64,000 nucleotides of DNA from Girardinichthys multiradiatus (Eukaryota; Chordata; Actinopteri; Cyprinodontiformes; Goodeidae): assembly GCF_021462225.1 (NCBI RefSeq), contig NC_061794.1, positions 39,122,914 through 39,186,913 of the forward strand, written 5' to 3'. Of the stretch, positions 31,501-41,300 are shown piece after piece (position 1 is the first letter of the stretch; the number at the start of each line of letters is the position of its first letter). The notes beneath the pieces were generated by a model. It was not told where the DNA came from. It made no database searches and saw only the letters and a list, made by a program, of their open reading frames with translations. The translations under genes and the position numbers were made by a program.

Positions 31501-32990
31501 TGCAACCAGACTGCTCATTTTCAGTGGTCATCAGCAACAGCGACACCCTCTATAAAAGCAGGAGTTTGGCAGCTTGCTTCTTAGAAATGTACTGCTGTGT
31601 ATTAACATTATGACGAGGTGGAAAGACATCAACAATGACCTTATAGGAGCACTTGTTGCTTCACATTAATCTGGAAAGGCTTATAAGGCCATTTCAAAAC
31701 TATATGAAGTCCATCATTCTAAACAGAAAAACAAAGATCATCCACAAGTTGAGAACAGACTGTTGTTCTGATCTTGGTAGGAGTGAAAGTCCCAAAAACT
31801 TCACCACAAGCCGAGACTCTCTAGTGCTCAGAGTCATTCCAAAACCCCCAAGAGTTCCATGTCAGACTCTACAGACCTCAGTTAGCATGTCAAAGGGTGG
31901 AGTTAGAAAACGACAGAAGAAGGCAGGCTTGTTCGGAAGGGTTGCAGCAGAAAGCCTCTTCTGTATAAAAAAAAAGAATATGGCAGCATGACTTAAATTG
32001 GCAACAGTGCATCAAAACCTCTGGGACAACGTATTTTGGTAAGTAGAGACGTGTTTCCTTAATGCACAGCACCATGTTTTGAAGATATATCAGCACAACA
32101 TCCTCTTACCAACTGTTAAGCATGGTGGTGGAAACGTGATGATAAGGGCTTGTTCTGCAGCCACAGGCCTTAGGTACCGTACAGAGTAATATAAACCTGT
32201 GTTCTTCTACCAAACCACTATAGAGGTAAATGTGAGGCCATCTGTCTGACGGCTGAAGCTTGGTCCAAACGGAGTCTCCCAACAGCAACGTTGCAGATCT
32301 ACAATAGAATGGCAAAAAAAGAAAAGAATCGAGGTTTTGCAGTGGCCCAGTCAAAGTCCTGACCTCAACCCAAAACTGAAATTCTGTGCTGGGAACTTAA
32401 GAAATATGTACAGAAATAATAGCTAACAAACCTCAAAGAACTGAAGCAACGCTGTACAAAACAGAAGGCGTCAAATTTCTCCACAGCAACGTGAAGGTCT
32501 GATGAAGTCTGACGGAAAGGGATTACTCAAAGTTTCAGTTTTTTTGTAGTTAGATTAGATATAATCTGGTAAAGATAATATTTTTTAAGTCTTGTCACAT
32601 AAAAGGACAACTGCCTATGCTGATGTTTTCAATACAAAACCCGTTTGCCAAAAGAAAAACAAAAGCCTTGATCTGTTCTGCTTTCCCTCCGTTTCTTCAT
32701 TCAGGTCTTCACAAGACACAGAGCTGCGAAAAAGAAACCCAGTTGTCCCGGAGCCTCCTCCTGACAAGGGGGATCTGCTGGATGGGCATGTGGGAATCCA
32801 AGATCTAACCCCCAGCGCTCCGAACAAATCCCAGCAGCAGGAGGGGACGGAGGAGTTGTCGGACAGACCGGAGCAGCCAAAGGGAAACAGTCCTATGCCG
32901 GGGGCTTGGTCCCCTCTAACAGTCCACGTGTGCCTGTGCACAGCACTGGCTCTCAGTGCTTATATCTGCTATCGCGTCTATTTCCACTGA
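19458..32990 (+). CDS. ptpn1: Tyrosine-protein phosphatase non-receptor type 1 (PTP1B), nine coding exons
   Basis: PTP1B is an ER-anchored phosphatase that removes phosphate from tyrosines of insulin, leptin/JAK and growth-factor receptors. Nine exons join in phase to 1,305 nt, 434 aa plus stop, against 435 aa in human. The pTyr loop KNRNRYRD carries Tyr44; the WPD loop has Asp179; the signature [10 protein letters not shown] holds Cys213 and Arg219; the Q-loop has Gln260. All catalytic residues are therefore present, offset by two from human numbering. A proline-rich stretch ([10 protein letters not shown], about residues 300-310) contains a PxxPxR site for SH3 domains. The C-terminus (about 411-430) is a hydrophobic tail anchor ending CYRVYFH. 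Linker residues such as [10 protein letters not shown] and [12 protein letters not shown], and the form of the tail, fit PTPN1 better than PTPN2. A ptpn1 paralogue cannot be excluded. Confidence 0.95.
20256..20346 (+). CDS. ptpn1: ptpn1 coding exon 2 (pTyr-binding loop)
   Basis: This exon encodes [20 protein letters not shown] through RYRDVSP, residues 20-49 plus one base, with a CCCACAG acceptor and a CCCCT/GTGAGT donor. Confidence 0.95.
21208..21308 (+). CDS. ptpn1: ptpn1 coding exon 3
   Basis: This exon encodes [20 protein letters not shown] through AQRNYILTQ, to residue 83. The acceptor is TCTACAG and the donor CAG/GTAAGC. Confidence 0.95.
21860..22350 (-). repeat. Degenerate Tc1-like transposon in ptpn1 intron 3
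   Basis: The segment starts with GAGCCTTGCAAAACTTTCCATACC, a common end of old fish Tc1-like elements, and the minus strand shows scraps such as [15 protein letters not shown] terminal-type block is shared with 9,015-9,080. No frame is preserved. Confidence 0.5.
22385..22555 (+). repeat. Short interspersed repeat (tRNA-like family, copy 1)
   Basis: TTCAATTCCAGCTTCCTCCTG, GTTGATGTGCTCCTGGGCAAG and AAAAGCGCTATATAAGTTTAGTGCATTTACC are shared with 44,870-45,112 and 61,095-61,435. The TTCAATTCC block resembles a tRNA T-arm (RNA polymerase III B box). Confidence 0.65.
23474..24805 (-). mobile_element. Decayed piggyBac-like transposon in ptpn1 intron 3
   Basis: The left end follows TTAA and starts CACTACGACTCCCAG; the right end, read in reverse, starts CACTTAGAACTCCCAG. 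An inner pair, TGTCAATTTGATGG and CCGTCAATTTGACGG, is also inverted. On the minus strand, [20 protein letters not shown] near 24,460 and SVDELKAF then [20 protein letters not shown] near 23,700-23,790 match the start of a piggyBac transposase. The catalytic part is deleted and frames are broken. The left end appears to be partly duplicated. The right flank is AAAT rather than TTAA. Confidence 0.7.
24545..24557. promoter_or_regulatory. X-box-like palindrome in a CpG-rich block
   Basis: GTTGCTAGGCAAC is a 13-base imperfect palindrome that fits the RFX X-box consensus. It is followed at once by a GC-rich stretch (CCGCCGCGGGGGGGCGGGG). The match is by eye only. Confidence 0.4.
24932..25030 (+). 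CDS. ptpn1: ptpn1 coding exon 4
   Basis: This exon encodes [20 protein letters not shown] through RVIEKGS, residues 84-116. The acceptor is TTTTTAG and the donor TCT/GTAAGC. It follows the piggyBac-bearing intron 3. Confidence 0.95.
25125..25262 (+). CDS. ptpn1: ptpn1 coding exon 5
   Basis: This exon encodes [20 protein letters not shown] through QLELENLS, residues 117-162. The acceptor is GGATTTAG and the donor TCT/GTGAGT. Confidence 0.95.
25291..25974. mobile_element. Non-autonomous hAT-like element in ptpn1 intron 5
   Basis: The left end CAGTTATTCTCAAACTGTGG runs into GGGCGCGCCCCCTAGGGGTGG, and the right end in reverse reads CTAGTGGTTCTGAAACTTTT then GTTGCGCC. These are the ends of well known vertebrate hAT elements (CAGTGGTTCTCAAACT). 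The interior has no transposase. Confidence 0.7.
26345..26554 (+). CDS. ptpn1: ptpn1 coding exon 6 (WPD loop and catalytic cysteine)
   Basis: This exon encodes residues 163-232. It carries both the general-acid loop TTWPDFGVP and the signature [14 protein letters not shown] with catalytic Cys213 and Arg219. The acceptor is CTCTGCAG and the donor TTG/GTTTGT. Confidence 0.97.
26674..26835 (+). CDS. ptpn1: ptpn1 coding exon 7 (Q-loop), GC splice donor
   Basis: This exon encodes [20 protein letters not shown] through GDTSLQ, residues 233-286, with Q-loop Gln260. To join exon 8 in frame and keep the family residues LQ-ESWKEL, the exon must end at CAG/GCAGGT, a GC donor. The GT four bases downstream would shift the frame. 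Confidence 0.9.
26974..27134 (+). CDS. ptpn1: ptpn1 coding exon 8 (proline-rich region)
   Basis: This exon encodes [20 protein letters not shown] through VETSQQ, residues 287-339 plus two bases. The acceptor is TTCCTAAG and the donor GG/GTGAGC. It contains the proline-rich SH3-binding segment. Confidence 0.92.
27171..27240. repeat. Solitary Tc1-like terminal repeat fragment
   Basis: ACATGTGCATCTCAATAAAAT is the outer end of a Tc1-like terminal repeat related to those at 27,660, 33,977 and 35,095. Confidence 0.5.
27660..28553 (-). pseudogene. Decayed Tc1-like transposon in ptpn1 intron 8
   Basis: A terminal repeat (TATATGTGGATCTCAATAGA through CTCATCACAGAGTGATATAT) is followed by minus-strand transposase remains. 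These parallel the intact copy at 58.6 kb: TTCAGCTCGTCTGCATTATTGG, TCTGTGGGTTTAGGTCAG and ACCGTGGTGTCATGGTCAGTAAA align with it. The right end is cut by the repeat starting at 28,554. Confidence 0.75.
28554..30170. repeat. Composite dispersed repeat of unresolved class
   Basis: The block starts with a LINE-tail-like AATTCAATTTATTTATATAG and GCGCTAATTCACAACACATC. It continues through GAGGAAAAACTCCCCTTTAACAGGAAG near 28,848 and a second GTCGTCTCAAGGCACC near 29,496, to CTTTATCAAAAAGGAAAG near 29,760. I recognise it as a common fish repeat but cannot give its class. No frame with a known domain is visible. Confidence 0.5.
30171..31169. other. ptpn1 intron 8, no feature recognised
   Basis: I see no exon or clear repeat in this part of the 5.6-kb intron, though CCACTCAACTTTCCTTTTAA near 30,400 and TTGAGGCCTACCCCATCTCG near 30,464 look like decayed transposon sequence. 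Confidence 0.4.
31170..32595 (+). pseudogene. Decayed Tc1-like transposon (second family)
   Basis: The plus strand has [20 protein letters not shown] near 31,928-31,990, then CATGGTGGTGGAAACGTGAT (the HGGGN motif) near 32,120 and CAGTCAAAGTCCTGACCTCA (the QSPDLN motif) near 32,348. The order matches a Tc1 transposase. Many stops and frameshifts are present. Confidence 0.75.
32705..32990 (+). CDS. ptpn1: ptpn1 coding exon 9 (C-terminal tail and membrane anchor)
   Basis: This exon encodes [20 protein letters not shown] through the anchor [20 protein letters not shown] and ends at TGA, 32,988-32,990. The acceptor is TTCATTCAG in phase 2. The preceding intron is 5.6 kb and filled with repeats. 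Confidence 0.92.
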
Positions 32991-33949
32991 TGTCTGTCCT
33001 TTCTTCTTCCTTTCGTTTTTATGTTCCATGATGTCGCAAAGTGGACTTGGCTGGCCAGTCAGCCTGCTTTGACTCTGTAAGTGGTGGTTGGCGATACTTT
33101 GGCGCTGAGCTAATTCAGGTTCACCTGTGATAATGTTGTAAATGGTCAGCTGCCACTCTTTACCCAAACGTTCTTTCTGTATGCCATCTCGAACGCTCAG
33201 GGCCTCGGTTTTTCAGGCGCCACATCTCAGTCGTGTGTGTGTGCCGACCCAAACGCAGACTCCCCATAAAACACACGTCAGTCTGCTAAGGTGAAGGGGT
33301 TTGCATTGGGACTGCTGGTCTGACCACCAGGACCAGTGAACCCTGGCTAATTTACATGCATCTTCTTTCTTATTTACCAAAATGACACCTTTGAATGTTT
33401 TTCCATTTTTATACTAAACTCATTTAGTAGTACAGACTGATCATGATTTTGCTTGAGCTTGACTGAAAACATGTCACTAACGGGAGAAGTTTTCTTCAAG
33501 CAGTTGAGTGAAACTACAAAAAAAAATCCAGTTTGCTCCCAGTAACTGAAGGAAAGTGTGGATTTTACACACTACTTGGCTCTGTTTGGCAGGTTGGGTA
33601 TGCTTTTTTTTCCCATTTGTACATTTTTGAATCTGCTCAGTGAAAACTATGAATGCAACATTTACAGTAAGTTTGATAATAGATGCAGAAAGGCGCCTCC
33701 TAGAGTCGGGGCTGTCTCTCCGTTTTCTCCTCCTGGTACCTCGACAGTGACGCCTGAAACAACATTGTGCAGGGATAAGGTGACGTGTCTCCGCCACTTT
33801 CCAGGCAGAATCGGTTTCATCCTGAGATGGAATCCAACACATGGCTTTAGATACTGTCTGTAGTTTCACAGTAGATGTAAAATGTGTAACCTTCACCTGC
33901 AGGTAGCTGTCAGACACAAAGTAGCTCACACCCAGCTCCATATGCTAGC
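32991..33949 (+). other. ptpn1: ptpn1 3' untranslated region
   Basis: About 960 bases separate the stop codon from the first good polyadenylation signal. No gene or repeat is recognised in it. Confidence 0.6.
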
Positions 33950-33955
33950 AATAAA
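33950..33955 (+). terminator. ptpn1: ptpn1 polyadenylation signal AATAAA
   Basis: AATAAA occurs 960 bases after the stop and just before a Tc1-like remnant begins, which makes it the most likely signal. Another AATAAA lies at about 35,599, beyond that remnant. Confidence 0.55.
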
Positions 33956-33976
33956 AGTAACTCAGACGTGGTGTCC

Positions 33977-35103
33977 TTCACACGTGCATCTCATAAATAG
34001 AAGATATCACAATATTTATTTATTTTAGTAATTTTAGATCAAAAAGCCAAACTCACTTAACATAGATTCATCGCACACCGATATATTCCAACTGCTCCTT
34101 CGTGGTGATTTTGATGATTATCTCTCGGGTCCTAAAAACACAACATTCTGTTTTTCAGGCAATGAAATTACCAGTAAAGAATAATAAAAATGGATTTTTA
34201 ATACAGAAATGTGGGCACACTGAAAAGCATGTCCATGTACTGTACAGGATATGTCCTCAGAACTTGGTCGCAAGCCATGTTGCATGAATTGGATCAACCT
34301 GTCATCCTCTTCTTGACAAATGCCACATTTTCTCTGGGCCTTAAATCATGTGAGTTTACTCATCAATCAAGCAGTGATACCTTGAAAGGTTCTTAAGTTC
34401 CCTGATAGATGGTTGCGCTGACTTTGGATTTGATAAAACCCAGCGGACCAGCACCAACTGTGGAAACCTCACACTGGAGGAACCTGTGCCTCTCCACTCT
34501 CCCTTTAGATTCTGGGACCCTAATTTCCAAATAAAATGGATGTTTCTTATGTTGTCCCTGATTCAGCAGTGACTTATCACAAAGGATGTGACAGTTTCAA
34601 CCCATGTACTTTACACATCTGTGTGTGGTGGCTCTTAAAGCTCTAACTGCAGCTGCAGTCCACACACGAGTCTCCTACAATCTCCAATAGGCTTTGCTTC
34701 AGAATCCTCTCAAGACTGCTTCTCTACTTATTGCTTGTGCTTTTTCTACCACTCTTTATCCTTCCACCTAGTTTTCCATTAATACACATTGACATAGCTC
34801 TCTCTTTTGGGTCTAACCAAGTGCCAGTGACTATTTGCAAGACAGCAGTCGTCCCTGTAATTGTGTAGTCCATAACATGACATTTCTGTATTAAAAATCC
34901 TTTTTTTTATGGGTCTGATATGTTCTTATTCTCTGAGATGCTAAATTTTGGGTTTTTCTTGTTAAGTCATAATCATCAAAGTTAACAATGAAATGCTTGG
35001 GATACATCACTCTGTGTATTATGACTCTATATAGTAGTTTCACTTTGTGAGTTGAAGTCCTGAAATAAATGAACTTATTCTAATTTGAGAGGTACATGTA
35101 GGT
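33977..35103 (-). pseudogene. Decayed Tc1-like transposon downstream of ptpn1
   Basis: The ends ACACGTGCATCTCATAAATA and, in reverse, ACATGTACCTCTCAAATTAG are divergent inverted repeats of about 240 bases; GGATTTTTAATACAGAAATG is present in both. Minus-strand remains such as VGAGPLGFIKSKVSA near 34,430 match the intact transposase at 58.6 kb. Confidence 0.75.
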
Positions 35104-36179
35104 CTCTGAGAATGAGTGTGGGACCAGGGATTTTAAAACTTAACCAAAATAAAAAAATCAAACACCAGCACAGGGATGAAAAGGACGCACTGTTCTGATT
35201 ATTAATGTGTCATAGAGTGAGCCTGAGCTGGCCGTGTTCTTCTGTACGATTGTTTTTTTAAAGCATGCAGCGTTTGTGAGTCACCAGGTTTGTCCAAATA
35301 AGAGATTAGTTAAGCTGCTACCATTCGTTTACCTTTGGGACGAGACAGTTCAGCTCTTTGTCCGACGGCTGTACCTTTCTTTAGAATGTATGAACGTCCT
35401 CTCCACGGGATGCACCCTTATTAAATTTTTATATAAGCATATATATTTTAGATCAGGTTTAAGTGTGCTGACTTCCTTTTCTGCTTTAACGGATTAAACC
35501 TCAGCACTTGTGCAGTAATTGCACCAGGTTTTCCCATTTTCTATACGTATGCTGGGCTTAGAAACATATTTTTTTATTTACATTTGTTTTCATTTTTAAA
35601 TAAAGAAAACAAAAAAGTGTGTCCTGTTTTTCTTCTGGCTTGTATAAGGAAGCAGTGTGATATCAGCTGCAATAAATCCACATTTTCCTTTCTTTCTCAT
35701 CTGCCAGGAGGTTTCCAACATGTTCTCTGACCTCCAGCTTCTCATGCTCATCTGATCCAGCTGTTTACTGCAGCTTGGCTCCTTCCAACAGGCTGAATAT
35801 ACTGTTGGTATGCAAACAGTAACAGCAAACATGAATATACTTCCAGTCATTTGCCACATTCATACTGGACCAACTGATATATTTGTAATATATTGTGCAG
35901 CTCTAATATGTTGGATTATCAGCTTAGTTGAGTGAGTAGAGAAAAGCCTAAGGTCCTACAATGGACTAAGCTGTCTTGTATTATTCAAACTGAGGTCCAA
36001 ATACGTTTTAATAAGTTATCAGCTTTGTTGGAATTGGCAGCATCCAGAATTTCCTCCATTATTAAATAAATTAAGAGATGTTAACATGTAATGTTGGTTT
36101 TTCTTTATCTTTGGAAAAGAAAGGGATTAGTTGTATTTAAACGTCAGAAATTAAGCCAAAGATACCTATAAAAAATGTT
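35104..36179. other. Intergenic, no gene recognised
   Basis: This AT-rich stretch includes a second AATAAA near 35,599. No exon or clearly bounded repeat is seen. Confidence 0.45.
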
Positions 36180-36403
36180 TTTTCTAGTTGAGGACAAAGT
36201 TAGTACCACCTACCACCATGATAGTTAGTGTTGGCCCCTTTGAAATAATTTGGGTGAGATGCTTCTTGTAGCCATCGACCAGTCTCTGACATTGTCTGAG
36301 GAAAGTTTGTCCCAGACCTTTTATTTGTGAGATGTTTAAGGGCTTTCTTGCATGTACAGCTCAGTCCAGGTCACCCCACAGCACCTCAGTGAGATCAAGA
36401 TCT
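36180..36403 (-). repeat. Degenerate Tc1-like repeat, left part
   Basis: CTTCTTGTAGCCATCGACCA, GTTTGTCCCAGACCTTTTAT and CATGTACAGCTCAGTCCAGGTCACCCCACAGCA match a common fish Tc1-like transposon read in reverse. It ends where the Harbinger-type element begins; 37,748-38,010 may be its continuation. Confidence 0.5.
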
Positions 36404-37747
36404 GGGCCCATATTCACAAACAATCCTGAGAATAAAAGTAGCTCCTAGTGACGTCATTCTAGGGATAATCTTAGAATTTCTGGAATTATAGGATTTTTCT
36501 TAGACTTTTACCTCAGTAAGACAAAAGTTATTCACAAAGCATCTGAGGCCTGAAGACAGCTCCTAAAATGAACAAATATTAAGAGTAGTGAGGAGGACAT
36601 TTAGTCAGCCTAAGAGTGTCTGAAGCAGAGAAGATGGTGGAAGAACAGAGAGAAAGGAGAGATATTCTCCGTATAATGAATATCAATGAATTAATAAGCC
36701 GCTTCGGGCTTGATGGTGCAGGGATCCAATCCCTAAACAGTAAATGAGCACATAAATGTTGAAAACAATCATAAAATTATTAATATAAAGATAAGATTAT
36801 GATCCCCCTAGTTTTATCAGCAGGACAGATCAAAGGTGCACCTCTAGTAGGGTAATGTTAGGAAGGATGAATAAATAAAAATAATAATCATAAATAAAGT
36901 GTGAAAACATTTACAATGTAGTACAGAAAATGTAAAGATTATTTACAGACTGTAAAATGCTTTCAAAAATAAACATTTGGAAAAAGGTTAAACAAAGTCA
37001 ATATATATAAATACACTCTCTAGACAAGATAAAGTCATTTTAACACTATGCAAAGAAAAAAGATGTAAATGATGTGAATAAGTATTTGTTGTATCCTAAA
37101 TGGTCATCTACCCCCAAACCTTTTAAGACTCCTCTCTTTTCCCCCACCAGCTGTGCCAGCAGCAGGCTCTGCTCCTCTGGTCCGTACCGTTTTCTCCATC
37201 TTTTTTTCTCCGTATTGTTTTGGTTGTTTTACCAAATCAAACCTCTTTTTACAAGAAGGAAATCACATTAAAATGCTGACAGGTTGGTGTCCACATTAAT
37301 ATTAAATAGATGAAGTAGAAAAACGACCAGCGTGGCAAGGAAACATAATAAGCAAATCAAAATAATGATGAGGTTGTAAAAAAGGTTTAAACACTTTGAT
37401 GCTGTGAGAATTAATTTAATTTTGCTGAGTTTTATCATGACTTACACATTTCTGAATCCAGTTTAAATTCTATGATTAGTTAATTTCACTCCATTAATTA
37501 CTAGGAGTGCGGTTGTTTTTTTTTTTTTTGCAAGAACCAATCACAGCTTTTAGAAGACAATCTCAAGACTAGCAACGTGCTCAACCAAACCTCCACACTA
37601 AGATAGGAATCTCTTTCCTCTCCTCGCTCAGAGTTGCTTTCAGCAGCGAACTGAATCACTCTGAAGCTAAAACTCCTTGGCAGGATTTTTTAGGCAAAGT
37701 TAGGAGATCTCTGAGAGGACTCTGGGGATCTTTGTAAATACAGGCCC
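36404..37747 (+). mobile_element. Harbinger-type transposon remnant
   Basis: The ends GGGCCCATATTCACAAA and, in reverse, GGGCCTGTATTTACAAA form an inverted repeat of the PIF/Harbinger style. An internal short frame is listed separately. The rest of the transposase is missing. I could not find a clean 3-base target duplication. Confidence 0.6.
36634..36746 (+). pseudogene. Harbinger-type protein N-terminal remnant
   Basis: A 37-codon frame starts ATG and encodes MVEEQRERRDILRIMNINEL followed by ISRFGLDGAGIQ. It resembles the N-terminus of fish Harbinger transposases. It ends at an early stop, so only a fragment remains. Confidence 0.5.
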
Positions 37748-38010
37748 TTCACTCCCTTCAGTGAATACAGGCCTTGAGAAACTTCAGTCTGACCGAAGTT
37801 TTCTTAGAGAGCAAAGGTCTACTCCTTGCCGACCATGAAACAACCATGAACATTTGTATCAACAACAGCAAGGCCCTTCTGTAGATCCTGTGATGACATT
37901 TTAGAGTGTTTTTGTAGATGGCTTTCCGGGTGATCTTGCTTAGAAGGGCATACCTGGGCTTGTTTTGATTCTCCATTTTTAGACTATTTTCCGTAGTGCA
38001 ATAGTTGATT
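37748..38010 (-). repeat. Degenerate Tc1-like repeat, right part
   Basis: Blocks such as TTCAGTCTGACCGAAGTTTTC, AGCAAGGCCCTTCTGTAGATCC and AGATGGCTTTCCGGGTGATC look like decayed minus-strand transposon sequence. It is probably the other half of the 36,180-36,403 copy, split by the Harbinger insertion. The join is inferred. Confidence 0.4.
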
Positions 38011-38310
38011 TCACATTCTTTTTAGACCTCTTTACACCCCCCTTTCACCCCTCATAACCTGGGGGACACAAACAAAAGTTAATAATTTTTAAACAGGGCA
38101 AACCTTTAAAAGCCATGTTTAACTATTAAAGGAAAACAAAATTTACACAAGCAAATTTCTGAGCGTCATTGTGTGAATAATTTGAATCGGTCCAAAATTA
38201 GACTCGACAGGTTTGACCTAAAAGAAAAACCAGAAGTCTGTATTGGCCACCTGTTAAAGCCCGACTGGTGCATCTATGTTTTAGCTTATAAATGGTCCAG
38301 TCTTTCCCAA

Positions 38311-38355
38311 GTTTTACGCATCATACATTTTATACAAATGTATGATGCGTAAAAC
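38311..38355. repeat. Perfect 20-bp inverted repeat at the LINE 5' junction
   Basis: GTTTTACGCATCATACATTT (38,311-38,330) and its exact reverse complement (38,336-38,355) flank a 5-base spacer TATAC. The left arm is host flank and includes part of the target-site duplication. The right arm lies between that duplication and the LINE sequence. Confidence 0.95.
38325..38335 (+). repeat. Target-site duplication, left copy
   Basis: ACATTTTATAC is repeated exactly at 41,696-41,706 on the other side of the LINE, as expected for target-primed insertion. Confidence 0.8.
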
Positions 38356-41300
38356 CGTCACCTTAACGTGGTGGAGGGGTTTGAGTGCTCAAATGATCCT
38401 AGAGGCTATGTTGTCTGGGGCCTAAATGCCCCTGGTAGGGTCTCCCATGGCAAACAGGCTCTAGGTGATGGGTCAGACAAAGAATGGTTCAAGAACCCCT
38501 CATGAAGAACAAAATATCGAGGCACGTGACGTCGCCCGGTACGGCGGAGCCGGGGTCCCACCCTGGAGCCAGGCCTGGGGTCGGGACTTGTCGGAGAGCG
38601 CCTGGTGGCCGGGTTGCTCCTCGCGGGACCCGGCCGGGCCAAGCCCGAACGAGAGACGCGAGGCCATCCCCCAGTGGGCCCACCACCTGCAGGGGGAACC
38701 GTGAGGGACCGGTGCAAAGAGGATTGGGTGGCGGACGAAGGTGGAGACCTCAGCGGCCCGATCCCCGGATGCTTAGGCTGGCTCTAGGGACGTGGAATGT
38801 CACCTCGCTGGGGGAGAAGGAGCCTGAGCTTGTGCAGGAGGTCGAGAGATATCGACTAGAAATAGTCGGGCTCGCCTCCACGCACAGCGTGGGCTCTGGA
38901 ACCCATCTCCTCGAGAGGGGTTGGACTCTCTTCTACTCTGGAGTGGCCCACGGGGAGAGGCGGCAGGCTGGTGTGGGTTTGCTTGTTGCCCCCCAGCTCA
39001 GCCGTCTCGTGTTGGGGTTTACCCCAGTGGATGAGAGGGTTGTATCCCTGCGCCTTCGGGTTGGGGAGAGGTCTCTGACTATCATTTCAGCCTACGGGCC
39101 GAGTGGTAGTGCAGAGTACCTGCCTTCTTGGCGTCCCTGTCGGGGATGCTGGATAGGGCCCCTCCCGGGGACTCCATTATTCTGCTGGGGGACTTCAACG
39201 CCCACGTGGGGAACGACAGTGACACCTGGAGAGGCGTGATCGGGAGGAATGGCCTCCCCGATCTGAATCCGAGTGGTATTTTGTTATTGGACTTCTGTGC
39301 TAGTCACGGATTGTCCATAACGAACACCATGTTCAAACATAAGGGTGTCCATCAGTGCACTTGGCACCAGGACACCCTAGGCAGGAGGTCGATGATCGAC
39401 TTTGTTGTCGTATCATCAGACCTTCGGCCGCATGTTTTGGACACTCGGGTGAAGAGAGGGGCTGAGCTGTCCACTGATCATCACCTGGTGGTGAGTTGGA
39501 TCCGCTGGAGGAGGAGAAAGCCAGACAGACGTGGCAGGCCCAAGCGCATAGTGAGGGTCTGCTGGGAACGCCTGGCGGAGCCCTCGGCCAGGGATGTATT
39601 CAACTCCCACCTCCGGGAGAGCTTCAACCAGATCCTGGGGGATGTTGGAGACATAGAGTCCGAGTGGACCATGTTCTCTGCATCTATTGTCGATGCTGCT
39701 GCCCATAGCTGCGGCCGTAAGGTCTGCGGTGCCTGTCGTGGCGGCAATCCCAGAACCCGGTGGTGGACACCGGCAGTAAGGGATGCTGTTAAGCTGAAGA
39801 AGGAGTCCTATCGGCTGTGGTTGGCTTGTGGGACTCCTGAGACGGCTGATGGGTACCGTGAGGCCAAGCGTGCTGCGGCCCGGGCTGTGGCAGAGGCAAA
39901 AACTCGGGCCTGGGAAGAGTTTGGTGAGGCCATTGAGAAGGACTACCGGTTGGCCTCGAAGCGATTCTGGCAAACCATCCAGTGCCTCAGGAGGGGGAAG
40001 CAGTGCTTTGCCAACACTGTTTATAGTGGGGGCAGGAGACTGCTGACCTCGACTGAGGACATTATCGGGCGGTGGAAGGAGTACTTCGAGGATCTCCTCA
40101 ATCCTGCCACCACGCATTCCGTGGTGGAAACAGAGGCTGGGGACTCGGGGTTGGACTCTTTCATCACCCAGGCTGAAGTCACCGAGGTGGTTAAAAAGCT
40201 CCGCGGTGGCAAGGCTTCGGGGGTGGATGAGATCCGCCCTGAGTACCTCAAGTGTCTGGATGTTGTAGGGCTGTCATGGTTGACACACCTCTTCAACATT
40301 GCGTGGCGGTCGGGGACAGTGCCTCTGGACTGGCAGACTGGGGTGGTGGTCCCCCTTTATAAGAAGGGGGACCGGAGGGTGTGTTCCAACTACAGGGGGA
40401 TCACACTCCTCAGCCTCCCTGGTAAGGCCTACGCCAGGGTATTGGAGAGGAGAGTCCGACCGATAGTCGAACCTCGGCTTCAGGAGGAACAGTGTGGTTT
40501 TCGTCCTAGCCGTGGAACACTGGACCAGCTCTATACCCTCTACAGGGTGCTCGAGGGTTCATGGGAGTTTGCCCAACCGGTTCACATGTGTTTTGTGGAC
40601 CTGGAGAAGGCATTCGACTGTGTCCCTCATGATGCCCTGTGGGGGGTGCTACAGGAGTATGGAATCGGGGGCCCTTTATTAGGGGCCATCCGGTCCCTGT
40701 ACGAGCGGAGCAGGAGTTTGGTCCGCATTGCCGGCACTAAGTCGGACCTGTTCCCAGTGCATGTTGGACTCCGGCAGGGCTGCCCTTTGTCGCCGGTCCT
40801 GTTCATAACTTTTATGGACAGGATTTCTAGACTGCAGCCAAGGGCCGGAGGGGGTCTGGTTTGGGGACCAGAGGATTTCGTCTCTTCTTTTTGCAGATGA
40901 CGTGGTCCTGCTGGCCCCCTCTAGCCAAGACCTACAGCATGCGCTGTGGCGGTTCGCAGCCGAGTGTGAAGCGGCTGGGATGAGGATCAGCTCCTCCAAG
41001 TCCGAGGCCATGGTACTCGACCGGAAAAGGGTTGCTTGTCCTCTTCAGGTTGGAGGGGAGTTCCTGCCTCAAGTGGAGGAGTTTAAGTATCTCGGGGTCT
41101 TGTTCACGAGTGAGGGAAGAATGGAGCGGGAGATCGACAGACGGATCGGTGCGGCTGCCACAGTAGTGGGGGCGCTGTGCCGGTCCATTGTGGTGAAGAG
41201 AGAGCTGAGCCGAAAAGCAAAGCTCTCAATTTACTGGTCGGTCTACGTTCCTACCCTCACCTATGGCCATGAACTTTGGGTCATGACCGAAAGAACGAGA

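Noticed and set aside
35599..35604. Distal AATAAA as the ptpn1 polyadenylation signal
   Set aside because: It lies beyond a 1.1-kb Tc1-like relic, while a suitable signal exists at 33,950; it remains possible as a minor site.
38406..38717. GC-rich frames near 38.4-38.7 kb as a host gene
   Set aside because: They lie in the GC-rich leader of the LINE, with no conserved motif, and the true coding start is at 38,769.
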